A stretch of DNA of 64,000 nt from JACCTU01 sp963769665 (GCA_963769665.1 CAVYMQ010000002.1:1-64000); one strand, 5' to 3'; positions 46,587-55,413 are shown, numbered from the stretch's first letter. Notes: a model not told the origin generated them from the letters alone. A program made the numbers and translations.

Positions 46587-47495
46587 ATGACGCCCGAGCT
46601 CGCATGCGCAGTGCTCAGCTTTCGCGACGAGCCCGGCTTGATCGATGCGGTTCGGTCTGTCCTCGATCAGTCCGACCCAGTCGAGGTGGTCGTGGCGAAC
46701 TCGGGCGGCGGTGACCCGGCGGCGCGGCTCGCCGCTGCTGGAATCGACCTGCGCGTGATCAGTTTTGAGGAGCGCCTATATCCAGGTGGGGTGCGTAACG
46801 TCGGAATCGAGGCGACGGAAGCGCCATACGTCGCCTTCCTGGCTGCTGACTGCATCGCCGAGCCGGGATGGGTGGCGGGACGACTCCGCGAGCACCGTGC
46901 AGGCGCGGCAGCGGTCGCAAGCTCGGTTTGGAACGCGTTCCCGGATTCGACGTGCGCTTGGGCGTCGCTTCTCCTCCTTCACAGCCGTCTTACGGAGCTC
47001 AACAAACCCGGGCAGCGGCTGCTGTACGGGCTCTCGTACGACCGCCGTCTATTTGAGCGCTACGGCCTCTTCCGCGAGGATCTCCGAGCCGGAGAGGACA
47101 CCGAGTTCAACGCCCGGCTCGGGCCTGAAGCGCGGGTGGTCGCCGCACGCGGTGTTCGAACGGCGCATCGCTATCCAACCGAAATTCCTGCGATGCTGCA
47201 GGACGCATATCGTCGGGGACGCCTCCAGGCTGCGATGTTGGGCGCGATCGCAGGTGGTGGCAGCCCAAAAACTGCGACCGTCGTCAGCCGGGGTCCGCAG
47301 AACATTCTGCGATCGTTCAGGTGCGCTTGGCGGGCGCCAAGAGAGCAACGGCGTCGCTTTCTCAGCGCTTGGCCGTTGGTCCCTGTCGCCGGAGTCGTGT
47401 ACGCGGCGGGTGCGGTTTCCGCGCGCTGGCGGCCTTACGACGGCTTTGATGCCGTGAAACCCGCGCGGCGTGTGACCGAGAATGTACGCGCGTAG
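46587..47495 (+). CDS. GT2-family glycosyltransferase
   Basis: 302 residues. The nucleotide-sugar region has VVVANSGGGDPAARLAAAG, YPGGVRNVGIEATEAPYVAFLAADCIAEPGW, where the AADC motif is the DXD equivalent, and RAGEDTEFNARLG is the acceptor-side ED motif. No C-terminal membrane helix is obvious. It adds a sugar to the exported glycan; donor and linkage are unknown. Confidence 0.8.
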   Translation: MTPELACAVLSFRDEPGLIDAVRSVLDQSDPVEVVVANSGGGDPAARLAAAGIDLRVISFEERLYPGGVRNVGIEATEAPYVAFLAADCIAEPGWVAGRLREHRAGAAAVASSVWNAFPDSTCAWASLLLLHSRLTELNKPGQRLLYGLSYDRRLFERYGLFREDLRAGEDTEFNARLGPEARVVAARGVRTAHRYPTEIPAMLQDAYRRGRLQAAMLGAIAGGGSPKTATVVSRGPQNILRSFRCAWRAPREQRRRFLSAWPLVPVAGVVYAAGAVSARWRPYDGFDAVKPARRVTENVRA

Positions 47496-47543
47496 TTTCG
47501 GCGGGTACGCCGCACGGTCGTACCTCGTCGTGTCGCGAGTCAA

Positions 47544-48320
47544 CTAGGTGTATCCGCGTCGGCGATCGATCGGCGTGAGACGCAACTGTCGCTCATCCGT
47601 TAAGTACCCATAGCCAATGCGCTGCCACCGAGCATTGGGATCGGCGAGCTCGTAACGGCGCCGACGTGCCAAGCGGTCTTCGCGCTCGATCATCCCGAGG
47701 TGATAGATCGTGATGTCAGCGAGTGGAAACCAGCGGCCGAATCGGCGGGATTGAAGAGGAGCCTTGATGCCGTGGAACGGCGTTTGATCGAACGCATGGT
47801 CCTCGCGCGCCTTGTAGAGCCGAACCACGGTTTTCCGGCCCCAGCGTCCGTCGGAACGAAATCCGGAGGTCGAGTCCCATAGCTCGCGAAGCCGCACGGA
47901 GTACGCCCGAAGCCCGAAGAAGCGTCCGCGATGAATTACGCGCTCGGCGCGGACGCGGAAATCGCGTTCGAGGCGCTCGTCTGCGTCGATGCTGAGAATC
48001 CAGTCTGCGCGGTGGCGTATCGCTGCATTGACGAGTGCGCGGTGGTTTCCCACTTCGTCCCAAACAGGCCGGTCAGCCGGGACGCGGAGAAGCTCGAGCA
48101 CACTCTCGCAAGCCTCCAAGAACTCTGCCGAGCCGTCTCGGGAACCGTCGTCGAGCGCAACGATCCCGTCGACGTGCGGAGCGACGTTGGTGATGAAACC
48201 GGGGAGGTAGTGCATCTCGTCTCGTACCGGGACGAGCGCGAGCAGGCGGACGCGTCGTCGGTCGGCCGTATCTGGGCCGCCCGAAGGGACTGCGGGGAGC
48301 CGGAGCAGGCGCTCGAGCAC
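47544..48320 (-). CDS. GT2-family glycosyltransferase, paralogue of the gene at 52773
   Basis: 258 residues from GTG 48320; a longer frame to 48797 is a shadow of the next gene. Key segments: LALVPVRDEMHYLPGFI, VDGIVALDDGSRDGSAEFL, WDEVGNHRALVNAAIRH, WILSIDADERLE (DXD) and HGIKAPLQS. It is about two-thirds identical by eye over its core to the protein at 52773-53552, but points the other way. Confidence 0.82.
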   Translation of the reverse strand: MLERLLRLPAVPSGGPDTADRRRVRLLALVPVRDEMHYLPGFITNVAPHVDGIVALDDGSRDGSAEFLEACESVLELLRVPADRPVWDEVGNHRALVNAAIRHRADWILSIDADERLERDFRVRAERVIHRGRFFGLRAYSVRLRELWDSTSGFRSDGRWGRKTVVRLYKAREDHAFDQTPFHGIKAPLQSRRFGRWFPLADITIYHLGMIEREDRLARRRRYELADPNARWQRIGYGYLTDERQLRLTPIDRRRGYT

Positions 48321-48388
48321 GACCAGATTCTCGTAGCTTAGCTCGGCGATGCCATCAGACCGCCGACTAGTCGTGTCTGGACGGTTAG

Positions 48389-49318
48389 CTACTCGAGGCC
48401 GGCGCTGCGGTCGCCCGACCGCGCGCGGCGCCGATCGAGTAGGTGCGCCGCGAGGCCCGCGGGGACCGCCGCGATGGACGTGAGCAGGTGCACAACATGG
48501 AGGCCGACGCCGACAATCGCGCCTCCCGCGCCCTGTCGCCGGAGGAGGAGCGCGTAGAAGCGGCGGTTGAGCGCGAGGAACGCAAGCGAAGAACCGGCGG
48601 CGATAACAGGGCGGCGGCGGATCAGCGCCCCGAGCGTCAGCAGACAGGCGAGTGCGCTCAAGCGATGCCTCCAACCGAGGTTCAGCGCCCGCGACATCGT
48701 TCGCTTGCGGGCGAGCAGAACCACCCACGGCACGCCGCGACCGAGAAAATCGGTCCGGATCATCGTTCCGAGCGTCCAGCGCTTCAAGTGGGTGCACTGA
48801 AGCTCCGGGTCGAGCAGAATACGCCCTCCGGCCGCCGACACCCGCATTCCGAGATCGACGTCTTCCAACGTCGAAAGGCGCTCGTCGAAGCCGCCGACGT
48901 CGGCGAAAATCTGCCGGCGGATTGCACCCAAGCCGGTCGAGAATGTCGTCGCGGGCCCCGCGGACGATTGATGAACGTGGTGGTGGAGGAGGTTTCGGAA
49001 GACGGAGACCGTCCCTACCGCCGGCGGCTCGTCGTCGAACGAGCCAAAGACTGCTGCCAGCCCGGCGTCGGCGAACGTTGCACGCAGCCTCTGAAAGGCG
49101 TCGGGGTGCACGACGACGTCTGCGTCGACGAAGACGAGGATCTCCCCGTTCGCTCGCCCTGCGCCGTCGTTTCGAGCTGAGGCCGGTGCCGCGAGCGCCG
49201 GTTCATGGACAACGATCACTTCCTCCGGCGGCTCTTCTGCGCACTTGATGGCGTGGAGACACCGCTCGAGCGTCGGCGGGCGATCCGTCGCCGGAACGAT
49301 GACGCTGAGGCTGGGCAC
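48389..49318 (-). CDS. GT2-family glycosyltransferase with C-terminal membrane helices
   Basis: 309 residues from GTG 49318. It opens LSVIVPATDRPPTLERCL and has ASARNDGAGRANGEILVFVDADVVVHPDAF (DXD), GGFDERLSTLEDVDLGMRV and a QxxRW-like TMIRTDFLGRGVPW. Two or more membrane segments follow (LSALACLLTLGALI, and VVHLLTSIAAVPAGLAAHL). It is probably a membrane-bound transferase that extends or modifies the lipid-linked glycan. Confidence 0.83.
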   Translation of the reverse strand: MPSLSVIVPATDRPPTLERCLHAIKCAEEPPEEVIVVHEPALAAPASARNDGAGRANGEILVFVDADVVVHPDAFQRLRATFADAGLAAVFGSFDDEPPAVGTVSVFRNLLHHHVHQSSAGPATTFSTGLGAIRRQIFADVGGFDERLSTLEDVDLGMRVSAAGGRILLDPELQCTHLKRWTLGTMIRTDFLGRGVPWVVLLARKRTMSRALNLGWRHRLSALACLLTLGALIRRRPVIAAGSSLAFLALNRRFYALLLRRQGAGGAIVGVGLHVVHLLTSIAAVPAGLAAHLLDRRRARSGDRSAGLE

Positions 49319-49386
49319 CGCTCGATTCTAGGAACGTACAGCGGCCGCAGAGCTGGACGTTTGCATCGGCGGGTTACGCTTTTTGG

Positions 49387-51057
49387 ATGGTCGGTCTCGC
49401 GTCTCGCCTCGCCGGAATGCAGCTGCGCCGACCGCTCGAGGCGGTAACCGAGACGGTTCGGCGTTTCGCGCTCGAGCCCGCGTACATCGCGCTCGTTCTG
49501 ATTTGCATCGGCCTGATTCTTCGCATCGCCAACTTCGCGAGCAACGCGTCGCTGTGGCTCGACGAAGCGTTGCTCGCACTCAACCTCCGGAATCGAGACT
49601 TCTCCGGCGTCTTGGGGACGCTCGACTTTCACCAGACTGCGCCGCCCCTGCACCTGATTGCGCACAAGGCGTCGGTTCTCGTTCTCGGTGACAGCGAGTA
49701 CGCGCTGCGGGCGTTCCCACTCATGGCCGGGATCGCAGCGCTTGCGTTGTTTCCCGCCGTCGCCCGCCACTTCCTCGACCGCTGGGCGGCTGTCCTCGCG
49801 CTCGGCCTCTTCGTCGTGCTCGGGCCGCTGATCGCGATCTCGGGCCAGGTGAAGCATTACTCAACCGACGTCGCAGTCGCCATCCTCCTCCTCTACGCGA
49901 TCTCGCGGTTTCCGGCGTCGCGTCCGCTCCGGCTGCATGAAGCGGTGGCGTTCGGATGTGTCGGGGCCGTCGCGCCCTGGCTCTCGTACCCTGCGATTTT
50001 CTATCTCGCGGGTTTCGGCGTTGTCGTTGTCGGAGCGATCATCGCCCGACGACGGTGGCGCTCGTTGCCGACGCTCGTGATTCCGGCCGCGCTCTGGACT
50101 GCAAGCGTCGTGCTGTTGCTGTTCTACGCCCTCGATCGCGTTCGCGCGGTGCAGACGTCGCTGCGTGGAGACCCGAACGCCTATGCCCCGCTTGCGTCGA
50201 GCGGGTCCGACTTGAGATGGTTCGTCGACGCGCCGGAACAGCTGCTCCGCGAATCTGCCGGACTCGCGTACGTGCCTGTCGCTACTGCGCTCGCGCTCGT
50301 CGGTCTCGCGTCGCTTCTCAGGCGCGACCCGGAGCGCGGACTGCTCCTCGCTTCGCCGCTGCTCTTCGCCGTCGTCGCATCCGCTCTCGACAAGTATCCG
50401 TTCGGCGGAAGGTTCAGCTTCTTTTACGTTCCTGTGCTGGTGTGCCTCGTGGCCGGAGGCGTCGATGCGATTGCGAAAGTCGCTGGCCTGTTCGTTCGAC
50501 GTTTCGGAGGTCCGCGACTGACCGCCGCGACGGCGGTCGTGACCGGCCTCGCGCTCGTTGCCGTCATCGGACACACGTCCGCGCGCTCTGCCGCTCGAAA
50601 CCTCGTTGCCCCGTCGGGACGCGAGGAGATCAAGCCGCTGCTCGAGCGCATGCAGCGCGAATGGAAGCGCGGGGACGCCGTCTACGTGTACTTCGCTGCT
50701 CAATACGCGTTTCGGTACTACGCCGAATGCAACGATTGCGGAGTCGCCGACCGCACCGGCGCGACGCGTGAGCTCTGGGCGCGCGTGCGGCCCACGGAAG
50801 GGCGGGAAGGGTGGGCACGGGCGGTAGCCTCACGTCCGCCGAAGCTCGTCGTCGCGACGGAAAGCAGTAACCACGTCGCCGAGCTGAACGGCTTGCGGGG
50901 AGAGGAGCGGGTCTGGGCGCTCTTTTCGCATGTCGGCGGTCGCCATCAGGCGATCGTCGCGGCCGTCGTCGCTCGTCTTGATGCGCTCGGAAGGCGCGTC
51001 TCGAAGCGCGAGACGAAGGGAGCCGTTTTGTACCTCTACGACCTCGGGAGCCGGTAG
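49387..51057 (+). CDS. GT39/ArnT-like integral-membrane glycosyltransferase
   Basis: 556 residues with about ten membrane helices. The first external loop has the acidic pair in NASLWLDEALLALNLRNRDF, diagnostic of GT-C enzymes that use polyprenyl-phosphate sugars. A ~150-residue C-terminal soluble part follows (about 410-556) with VYVYFAAQYAFRYYAECNDCG. It acts on the outer face of the membrane, adding a sugar from a lipid carrier. Substrate unknown. It is divergent from the preceding GT2 gene. Confidence 0.82.
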   Translation: MVGLASRLAGMQLRRPLEAVTETVRRFALEPAYIALVLICIGLILRIANFASNASLWLDEALLALNLRNRDFSGVLGTLDFHQTAPPLHLIAHKASVLVLGDSEYALRAFPLMAGIAALALFPAVARHFLDRWAAVLALGLFVVLGPLIAISGQVKHYSTDVAVAILLLYAISRFPASRPLRLHEAVAFGCVGAVAPWLSYPAIFYLAGFGVVVVGAIIARRRWRSLPTLVIPAALWTASVVLLLFYALDRVRAVQTSLRGDPNAYAPLASSGSDLRWFVDAPEQLLRESAGLAYVPVATALALVGLASLLRRDPERGLLLASPLLFAVVASALDKYPFGGRFSFFYVPVLVCLVAGGVDAIAKVAGLFVRRFGGPRLTAATAVVTGLALVAVIGHTSARSAARNLVAPSGREEIKPLLERMQREWKRGDAVYVYFAAQYAFRYYAECNDCGVADRTGATRELWARVRPTEGREGWARAVASRPPKLVVATESSNHVAELNGLRGEERVWALFSHVGGRHQAIVAAVVARLDALGRRVSKRETKGAVLYLYDLGSR

Positions 51058-51157
51058 CGACGCGAGCAACCCTGGTCCGGAGCGACAGTCGGCCGCTGCG
51101 AACCAGTACTTTCGGGGGAAGAGAAGCTGGAAGCTGCGCGCTTGAATCGGGCGTCTA

Positions 51158-52726
51158 ATGGCAGATGCGGCACGCAGGCCGCTCCCGCTCCCGTTGCCGT
51201 TCGAGGCATTGAACGGTGACGGAGCACACATAGAGCCCGATCGTCGGCGAATCGGCTCTGGCGGCGGCGATTCGGCGTCGATCGGCACAGCGGTGCTCGG
51301 AGCCGGCCCCGCCGGCTTGACCGCTGCGTACGTCCTCAGCCGTCGCGGTGAGCGCGGCGTCGTCTTCGAGGCCGACGGAACCGTCGGCGGTCTTGCGAAG
51401 ACGGTCGAGTTCAACGGCTATCGCTTCGACCTCGGAGGCCATCGGTTCTTCACGAAGCTGGCACCCATCCAGCGCTTGTGGGAGAGCGTCCTCGGCGCCG
51501 ATTTCCTCGTCCGACCGCGCCTCTCGCGCATCTACTACCAGCAGAAGTACTTCTCGTACCCGCTCGCAGCGCGCGAGACCGTCCTCCGGCTCGGCGTTGT
51601 CGAGTCGGTTCGTTGCCTGGTCTCGTACCTCGCAAGCCTAAGGCCGAGGCGCGCAGCTCCCGAGACGTTTCAGGACTGGGTGACCGCGCGGTTTGGTCGC
51701 CGCCTGTACGACGCGTTCTTTCGCTCCTACACCGAGAAGGTGTGGGGCATCCCCGGATCCGAGATTCGCTCCGAGTGGGCGGCCCAGCGAATCAAGGACT
51801 TCTCCTTAGCATCGGCGATCCTTTCCACTCTCCGCCTCGAGCGCCGGCAAGTAACGACGCTCATCGAAGAATTCCGCTACCCGCGCCTCGGGCCCGGCCA
51901 GATGTGGGAGGCGTTCCGCGAGCTGATCGAGGACGCCGGGATCGAAGTGCAGGTCAACCGGCCGTGCACCGCAATAGATCACGACGGCTCGCGCATCAAG
52001 TCGGTTGCCGTCGGAGCGAACGGCTCGCAACTCGTGCACCCCGTCGATGCTGTGCTGTCGAGCCTGCCGTTGGGTGAGCTCGTCCTGATGCTAGAACCGG
52101 CGGCTCCGCCCGAGGTCGAGGCGGCGGCAAACCGCCTGCGGTACCGGGATCTCTGCGTCGTCGCGCTCATGACCACGCAGGCAGAGCCGTTCCCCGACAA
52201 CTGGATCTACATCCACGATCCGGGAACGCGAGCCGGCCGCGTGCAGAACTTCGGCGCGTGGAGCCCGGATCTCGTTGTGCCCGGAACAACATGTCTCGGA
52301 GTCGAGTACTTCTGCTTCGAGGACGACGACATCTGGAAGATGAGTGACGCGGAGGCGGTCGCGCTCGCGACGAGTGAGCTCGATCGGATCGGACTCATCG
52401 ATCCCGCACAAGTCTTCGACGGCATCAAGATCAGGGTTCCGAAGGCGTATCCGATGTACGACCGCCACTACGAGGAGAGCGTCGCGATGATTCGCGTGTA
52501 CTTGGAGCGGTTCGAGAACTTGCGGACGTTCGGACGGAACGGACTCCATCGCTACAACAACCAGGACCACTCGATGTGGACGGCGATTCTCGCGACGCTC
52601 GACCTCCTCGACGGCGAGGGCGAGGATGTCTGGTCGGTCAACACCGAAGCCGAATATCACGAGCAGGGAGAGATGACCGATCTGCTGCTCGACCTCGAAC
52701 GCGTCGGCGCCCTCGCACCTGCGTGA
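51158..52726 (+). CDS. FAD-dependent UDP-galactopyranose-mutase-like/amine-oxidase-fold protein
   Basis: 522 residues. The FAD dinucleotide fold is AVLGAGPAGLTAAYVLSRRG, then VFEADGTVGGLAKTVEFNGYRFDLGGHRFFTK. The FRSYTEKVWGIPGSEIRSEWAAQRI segment resembles UDP-galactopyranose mutase and related flavoproteins. The C-terminal YNNQDHSMWTAI carries the second FAD contact. A Pro/Leu-rich N-terminal extension (~45 residues) precedes the fold. Within a glycan cluster it probably makes a furanose or modified-sugar donor. The exact reaction is uncertain. Confidence 0.75.
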   Translation: MADAARRPLPLPLPFEALNGDGAHIEPDRRRIGSGGGDSASIGTAVLGAGPAGLTAAYVLSRRGERGVVFEADGTVGGLAKTVEFNGYRFDLGGHRFFTKLAPIQRLWESVLGADFLVRPRLSRIYYQQKYFSYPLAARETVLRLGVVESVRCLVSYLASLRPRRAAPETFQDWVTARFGRRLYDAFFRSYTEKVWGIPGSEIRSEWAAQRIKDFSLASAILSTLRLERRQVTTLIEEFRYPRLGPGQMWEAFRELIEDAGIEVQVNRPCTAIDHDGSRIKSVAVGANGSQLVHPVDAVLSSLPLGELVLMLEPAAPPEVEAAANRLRYRDLCVVALMTTQAEPFPDNWIYIHDPGTRAGRVQNFGAWSPDLVVPGTTCLGVEYFCFEDDDIWKMSDAEAVALATSELDRIGLIDPAQVFDGIKIRVPKAYPMYDRHYEESVAMIRVYLERFENLRTFGRNGLHRYNNQDHSMWTAILATLDLLDGEGEDVWSVNTEAEYHEQGEMTDLLLDLERVGALAPA

Positions 52727-52772
52727 TCGAACGCGCGGCCTCGGCTAGCCGACCCCGCAGCCTGCGCAGCTG

Positions 52773-53552
52773 ATGCGCGTAGTTCGGTGGTTGTTTCCCA
52801 ACGAGATCTCGTCTCGGCGCCCAACCCTCCCCGGTCGACCGAGGACTCGCCTGCTCGCGCTCCTCGCCGTACGCGACGGCATGCGGCATCTCCCAGCCTT
52901 CGTCGCTAACGTCGCGCCACAGGTCGACGGGATCATCGCGCTCGACGACGGCTCCCGAGACGGCTCCGCGGAGTTCCTGGAGCAAACGCCCGCAGTGATC
53001 GAACTCCTGCGCGTTCCGCCGAACCGGCCAGCGTGGGACGAGGTGGGAAATCACCGAGCGCTACTCGACGCGGCCCTTCGTCACGGCGCCGAGTGGGTCG
53101 TCTGTGTCGACGCCGACGAACGCTTGGAGTTCGAGTTCCGCAACCGTGCCGAACGCGTAATCAGGCGCGGGCGGCGGCGCGGCTATTCAGCGTATGCCGT
53201 CCGCATAAAGGAACTGTGGGATTCGAAAGACGGATTTCGGGCCGATGGCGTCTGGGGGCATAAAGCGCACGCTCGCCTGTTCGCAGCGCGGGCAGACCAC
53301 GAGTTCGATTTGAGGCCGCTCCACGGCATCAAGGCACCGCTGCAGGCGCGTCGCAATGGGCAATACCCGCTTGCTGATCTCAACATCTACCACCTGGGAA
53401 TGCTCTTGCGCGAAGACCGGGTCGCCCGTCGGCGTCGATACGAGCTGGCAGATCCGGATCGGCGCTGGCAGGCGATCGGGTACGCCCACCTAACCGATGA
53501 GCAGGGGCTTTCGGTCAAGAGGCTCAACCCCCGCCGCGGCTATGCGGAGTGA
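52773..53552 (+). CDS. GT2-family glycosyltransferase, paralogue of the gene at 47544
   Basis: 259 residues from ATG 52773. It matches its paralogue: VDGIIALDDGSRDGSAEFLE, WDEVGNHRALLDAALRHGAEW, VVCVDADERLE and PLHGIKAPLQARR. No membrane helix. Two inverted paralogues in one cluster imply duplication; they could add successive sugars. The start follows the flavoprotein stop by 46 bases. Confidence 0.82.
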   Translation: MRVVRWLFPNEISSRRPTLPGRPRTRLLALLAVRDGMRHLPAFVANVAPQVDGIIALDDGSRDGSAEFLEQTPAVIELLRVPPNRPAWDEVGNHRALLDAALRHGAEWVVCVDADERLEFEFRNRAERVIRRGRRRGYSAYAVRIKELWDSKDGFRADGVWGHKAHARLFAARADHEFDLRPLHGIKAPLQARRNGQYPLADLNIYHLGMLLREDRVARRRRYELADPDRRWQAIGYAHLTDEQGLSVKRLNPRRGYAE

Positions 53553-53584
53553 ACCGCCCACGCTGTAGCAGGCGGCGCGCCGTA

Positions 53585-54316
53585 CTACGGTGCTGGTCGA
53601 AACGCGAAACCATGACGGACAAGCCTCTTCAGGTTGCGAATGCGAGCCGCTCGGACGGGGAGGAGGACCCGCTTCCCGTCGATGGTGGCGGGGCGGACGG
53701 CGTCGAAGGTCCGGAACCGCCAGCTCGGCTCGACGAGTGCGAGGTCCGCGAGAGCACGGGTGCGATCGGACACAGAGACGAACGCGGGATCTTCGAGCAA
53801 CTCGGGGAACCGGACGTGCTCCTCCAACAACCGGCGCACGAACACCTGCTGCCGCTCGATGCGCGCGAGATCCGGAAGCACATTGGGCGCCGGATCGACC
53901 GCCGTCCTTGCGCCGAGCCATTGATGGATGCGCTCGCCCTCGAGCACCTCCTCGGGCGGCTCGAACACGACCAGCTTGCGCCCGTCCTCGAGCCTCTCGA
54001 GAGGATGAAGGGGGTACCAGAAGCGGAGCTTCTTCGGCACCGGGACGGTGAGGCGCACGTCCCCCAGCACGCTTTCGACCGCGGAGCGGCGCACGCAGAT
54101 ACTCGCGCCAACGGCCGGCACGTACTCGGAGAGGGCGTCGAGGAGCAGGCCATGGCCGCCCAGTGCGAAGGCGCCGTTCACACGGTCTCCGACGACCCGC
54201 GACCACAGATCGCGGGGGATCCACAGCAGGCGCCGGCGCTTGGGATCGACGACGACGATGTTGTCGGTCGTCGCTTTCCAGTTGTCGCGATCCGTGATGC
54301 TGACGACGGTCGACAT
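53585..54316 (-). CDS. LytR-CpsA-Psr (LCP)-like protein without a membrane anchor
   Basis: 243 residues. LCP features: TTDNIVVVDPKRRRLLWIPRDLW, RVNGAFALGGHGLLLDAL, and DLARIERQQVFVRRLLEEHV, with the conserved arginines of the pyrophosphate-binding pocket. LCP enzymes attach lipid-linked polymers to the cell wall on the outer face, but here there is no N-terminal signal or membrane helix. The start codon at 54316 is supported by the match beginning at once. It could be truncated by the rearrangement that left the exporter stump next to it, or be cytoplasmic with a different role. Confidence 0.65.
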   Translation of the reverse strand: MSTVVSITDRDNWKATTDNIVVVDPKRRRLLWIPRDLWSRVVGDRVNGAFALGGHGLLLDALSEYVPAVGASICVRRSAVESVLGDVRLTVPVPKKLRFWYPLHPLERLEDGRKLVVFEPPEEVLEGERIHQWLGARTAVDPAPNVLPDLARIERQQVFVRRLLEEHVRFPELLEDPAFVSVSDRTRALADLALVEPSWRFRTFDAVRPATIDGKRVLLPVRAARIRNLKRLVRHGFAFRPAP

Positions 54317-54321
54317 TGCGG

Positions 54322-54420
54322 CTAGCCGAGATAGGCGCGGCGAACGGTCTCGAAGTCGCCGTCCGCGAGCACCTTACCTTTCGTTATCAGCACGGCGTGG
54401 GAGCAGAGTCGCTCGAAATT
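54322..54420 (-). pseudogene. C-terminal stump of a second Wzt-like exporter ATPase
   Basis: About 31 codons (FERLCSHAVLITKGKVLADG then FETVRRAYLG and stop) match the end of the intact ATPase at 45851-46564 at 22 of 31 residues by my count. The upstream part is missing. It lies six bases upstream of the LCP-like gene on the same strand, so an exporter gene once preceded that gene. Confidence 0.75.
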
Positions 54421-54714
54421 CCTTTGGCCTGTCCTAGCTGCCTTGCTGCTGCGCAGCACGCGAGTCAAGCCGCTTAGGTCCGGGGATCAAGCTCCTTCGC
54501 GATCTCCGCGCCCTGCCGATCTTCGAGACGACACGGTAACGCTCGTTCTCCGACACGCTTGCGTTCCTTGCCTACTCGCACAGTTGTCGCGTCCAGGCAC
54601 GCCGCACGGGCTGAGTTTCTCTCTCACGACTTGCATTGACGTCGCTGGTGTAGTCGCTGCATTCGTGACGGGGTTGCGCGGCTGAGTTCGGCACCTCACG
54701 CATTGCTTGTAGAG
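54421..54714. other. 294 bases without a convincing gene between the ATPase stump and the element end
   Basis: Short frames only, with mixed base composition lower in GC than neighbours. This may be debris of the missing exporter genes, but I cannot match any of it to a family. Confidence 0.4.
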
Positions 54715-54821
54715 CGATCTACCGTCGGTGCTACCGAACTGAGCGAATCTCGCGTCATCTGCAACCACCGGATGTGGCCCAACGAAGCCGAAAGCGCTCC
54801 AGGTAACGCCGCTCGGCCGAT
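54715..54821 (+). repeat. 107-base element-end segment preceding repeat copy 3
   Basis: Partner of 44691-44797 (about 70% identical by hand count, ungapped). The same position relative to the tRNA-derived repeat indicates two related element ends. Confidence 0.7.
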
Positions 54822-54863
54822 ATCGCACCCAGGAGGTCGCCGGTTCGGGCTCGGCTGGCTCCA
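54822..54863 (+). repeat. att-like direct repeat, copy 3
   Basis: The tRNA-Ala 3' 42-base sequence with two substitutions in the T-arm region (GGTTCGGGCTCGG against GGTTCGAGCCCGG). A decayed hairpin like that after the intact tRNA follows. The divergence suggests this is the oldest junction. Confidence 0.88.
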
Positions 54864-54946
54864 CCTCCGAACCCGCTGGAAAACGGCGAGTTGTTTGTCT
54901 CCGCCAATTGCAAGTGTCCGTCCGCCACGTCGCTACGATCACGCGC

Positions 54947-55381
54947 GTGAAGGTTCGCAAAGAAATTCAGGTCGCCCGTCCACCTGCCCAGGCGTTCGCG
55001 TACGTCGCGGACTTCTCCAATGCCGCCGAGTGGGATCCAGGGATCCCGGAAGCCAGGAAGGTCAGCGACGGGCCAGTCGGTCAGGGGAGCGAGTTCGAGG
55101 TCGTTGCGCTCTTTCGCGGCAAGCGCCAGCGATTCCACTACGTCGTCACCGCGTTCGAGCCGGAACGCCGTCTCGTGCTCACGGGCGAAGGCGAGAAGGC
55201 AGCCTCGGTGGACGAGATCACCTTCGAACCAACGGAAGCCGGCACGCGAATCGTCTACGTGGCGGACATCCGGCTCAAAGGGATCGCTCGCGTGGCCGAG
55301 CCGCTGCTCGCCCAGACCATGAACCGGATGGCAGACGACGCTCTCGCCGGTCTGAAGTCCGTGCTCGATCAGCCGCGCTGA
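54947..55381 (+). CDS. SRPBCC-family ligand-binding protein
   Basis: 144 residues from GTG 54947. The START/polyketide-cyclase-like fold reads VRKEIQVARPPAQAFAYVADFSNAAEWDPGI, then GQGSEFEVVALFRGKRQRF, ITFEPTEAGTRIVYVADI and the C-terminal long helix. It binds a hydrophobic ligand. The next gene starts 32 bases later, so they may be co-transcribed. It is the first gene after the integrated units. Confidence 0.8.
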   Translation: MKVRKEIQVARPPAQAFAYVADFSNAAEWDPGIPEARKVSDGPVGQGSEFEVVALFRGKRQRFHYVVTAFEPERRLVLTGEGEKAASVDEITFEPTEAGTRIVYVADIRLKGIARVAEPLLAQTMNRMADDALAGLKSVLDQPR

Positions 55382-55413
55382 GCAAGGCGGTTTTGGGACG
55401 CGGCCCGGCGGGC

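Larger units (their letters stand above)
44840..54863 (+). mobile_element. Putative integrated unit B (surface polysaccharide cluster)
   Basis: The segment between repeat copies 2 and 3. It holds an ABC-2 exporter, glycosyltransferases, a mutase-like flavoprotein and an LCP-like protein. It has no integrase or replication gene. It contains inverted remnants of its own gene types (an exporter ATPase stump, paralogous GT2 genes), indicating rearrangement. Confidence 0.55.

Noticed and set aside
32490..54863. Prophage or conjugative element
   Set aside because: No integrase, terminase, capsid, portal, relaxase or replication gene is present. Only the tRNA repeats suggest integration.
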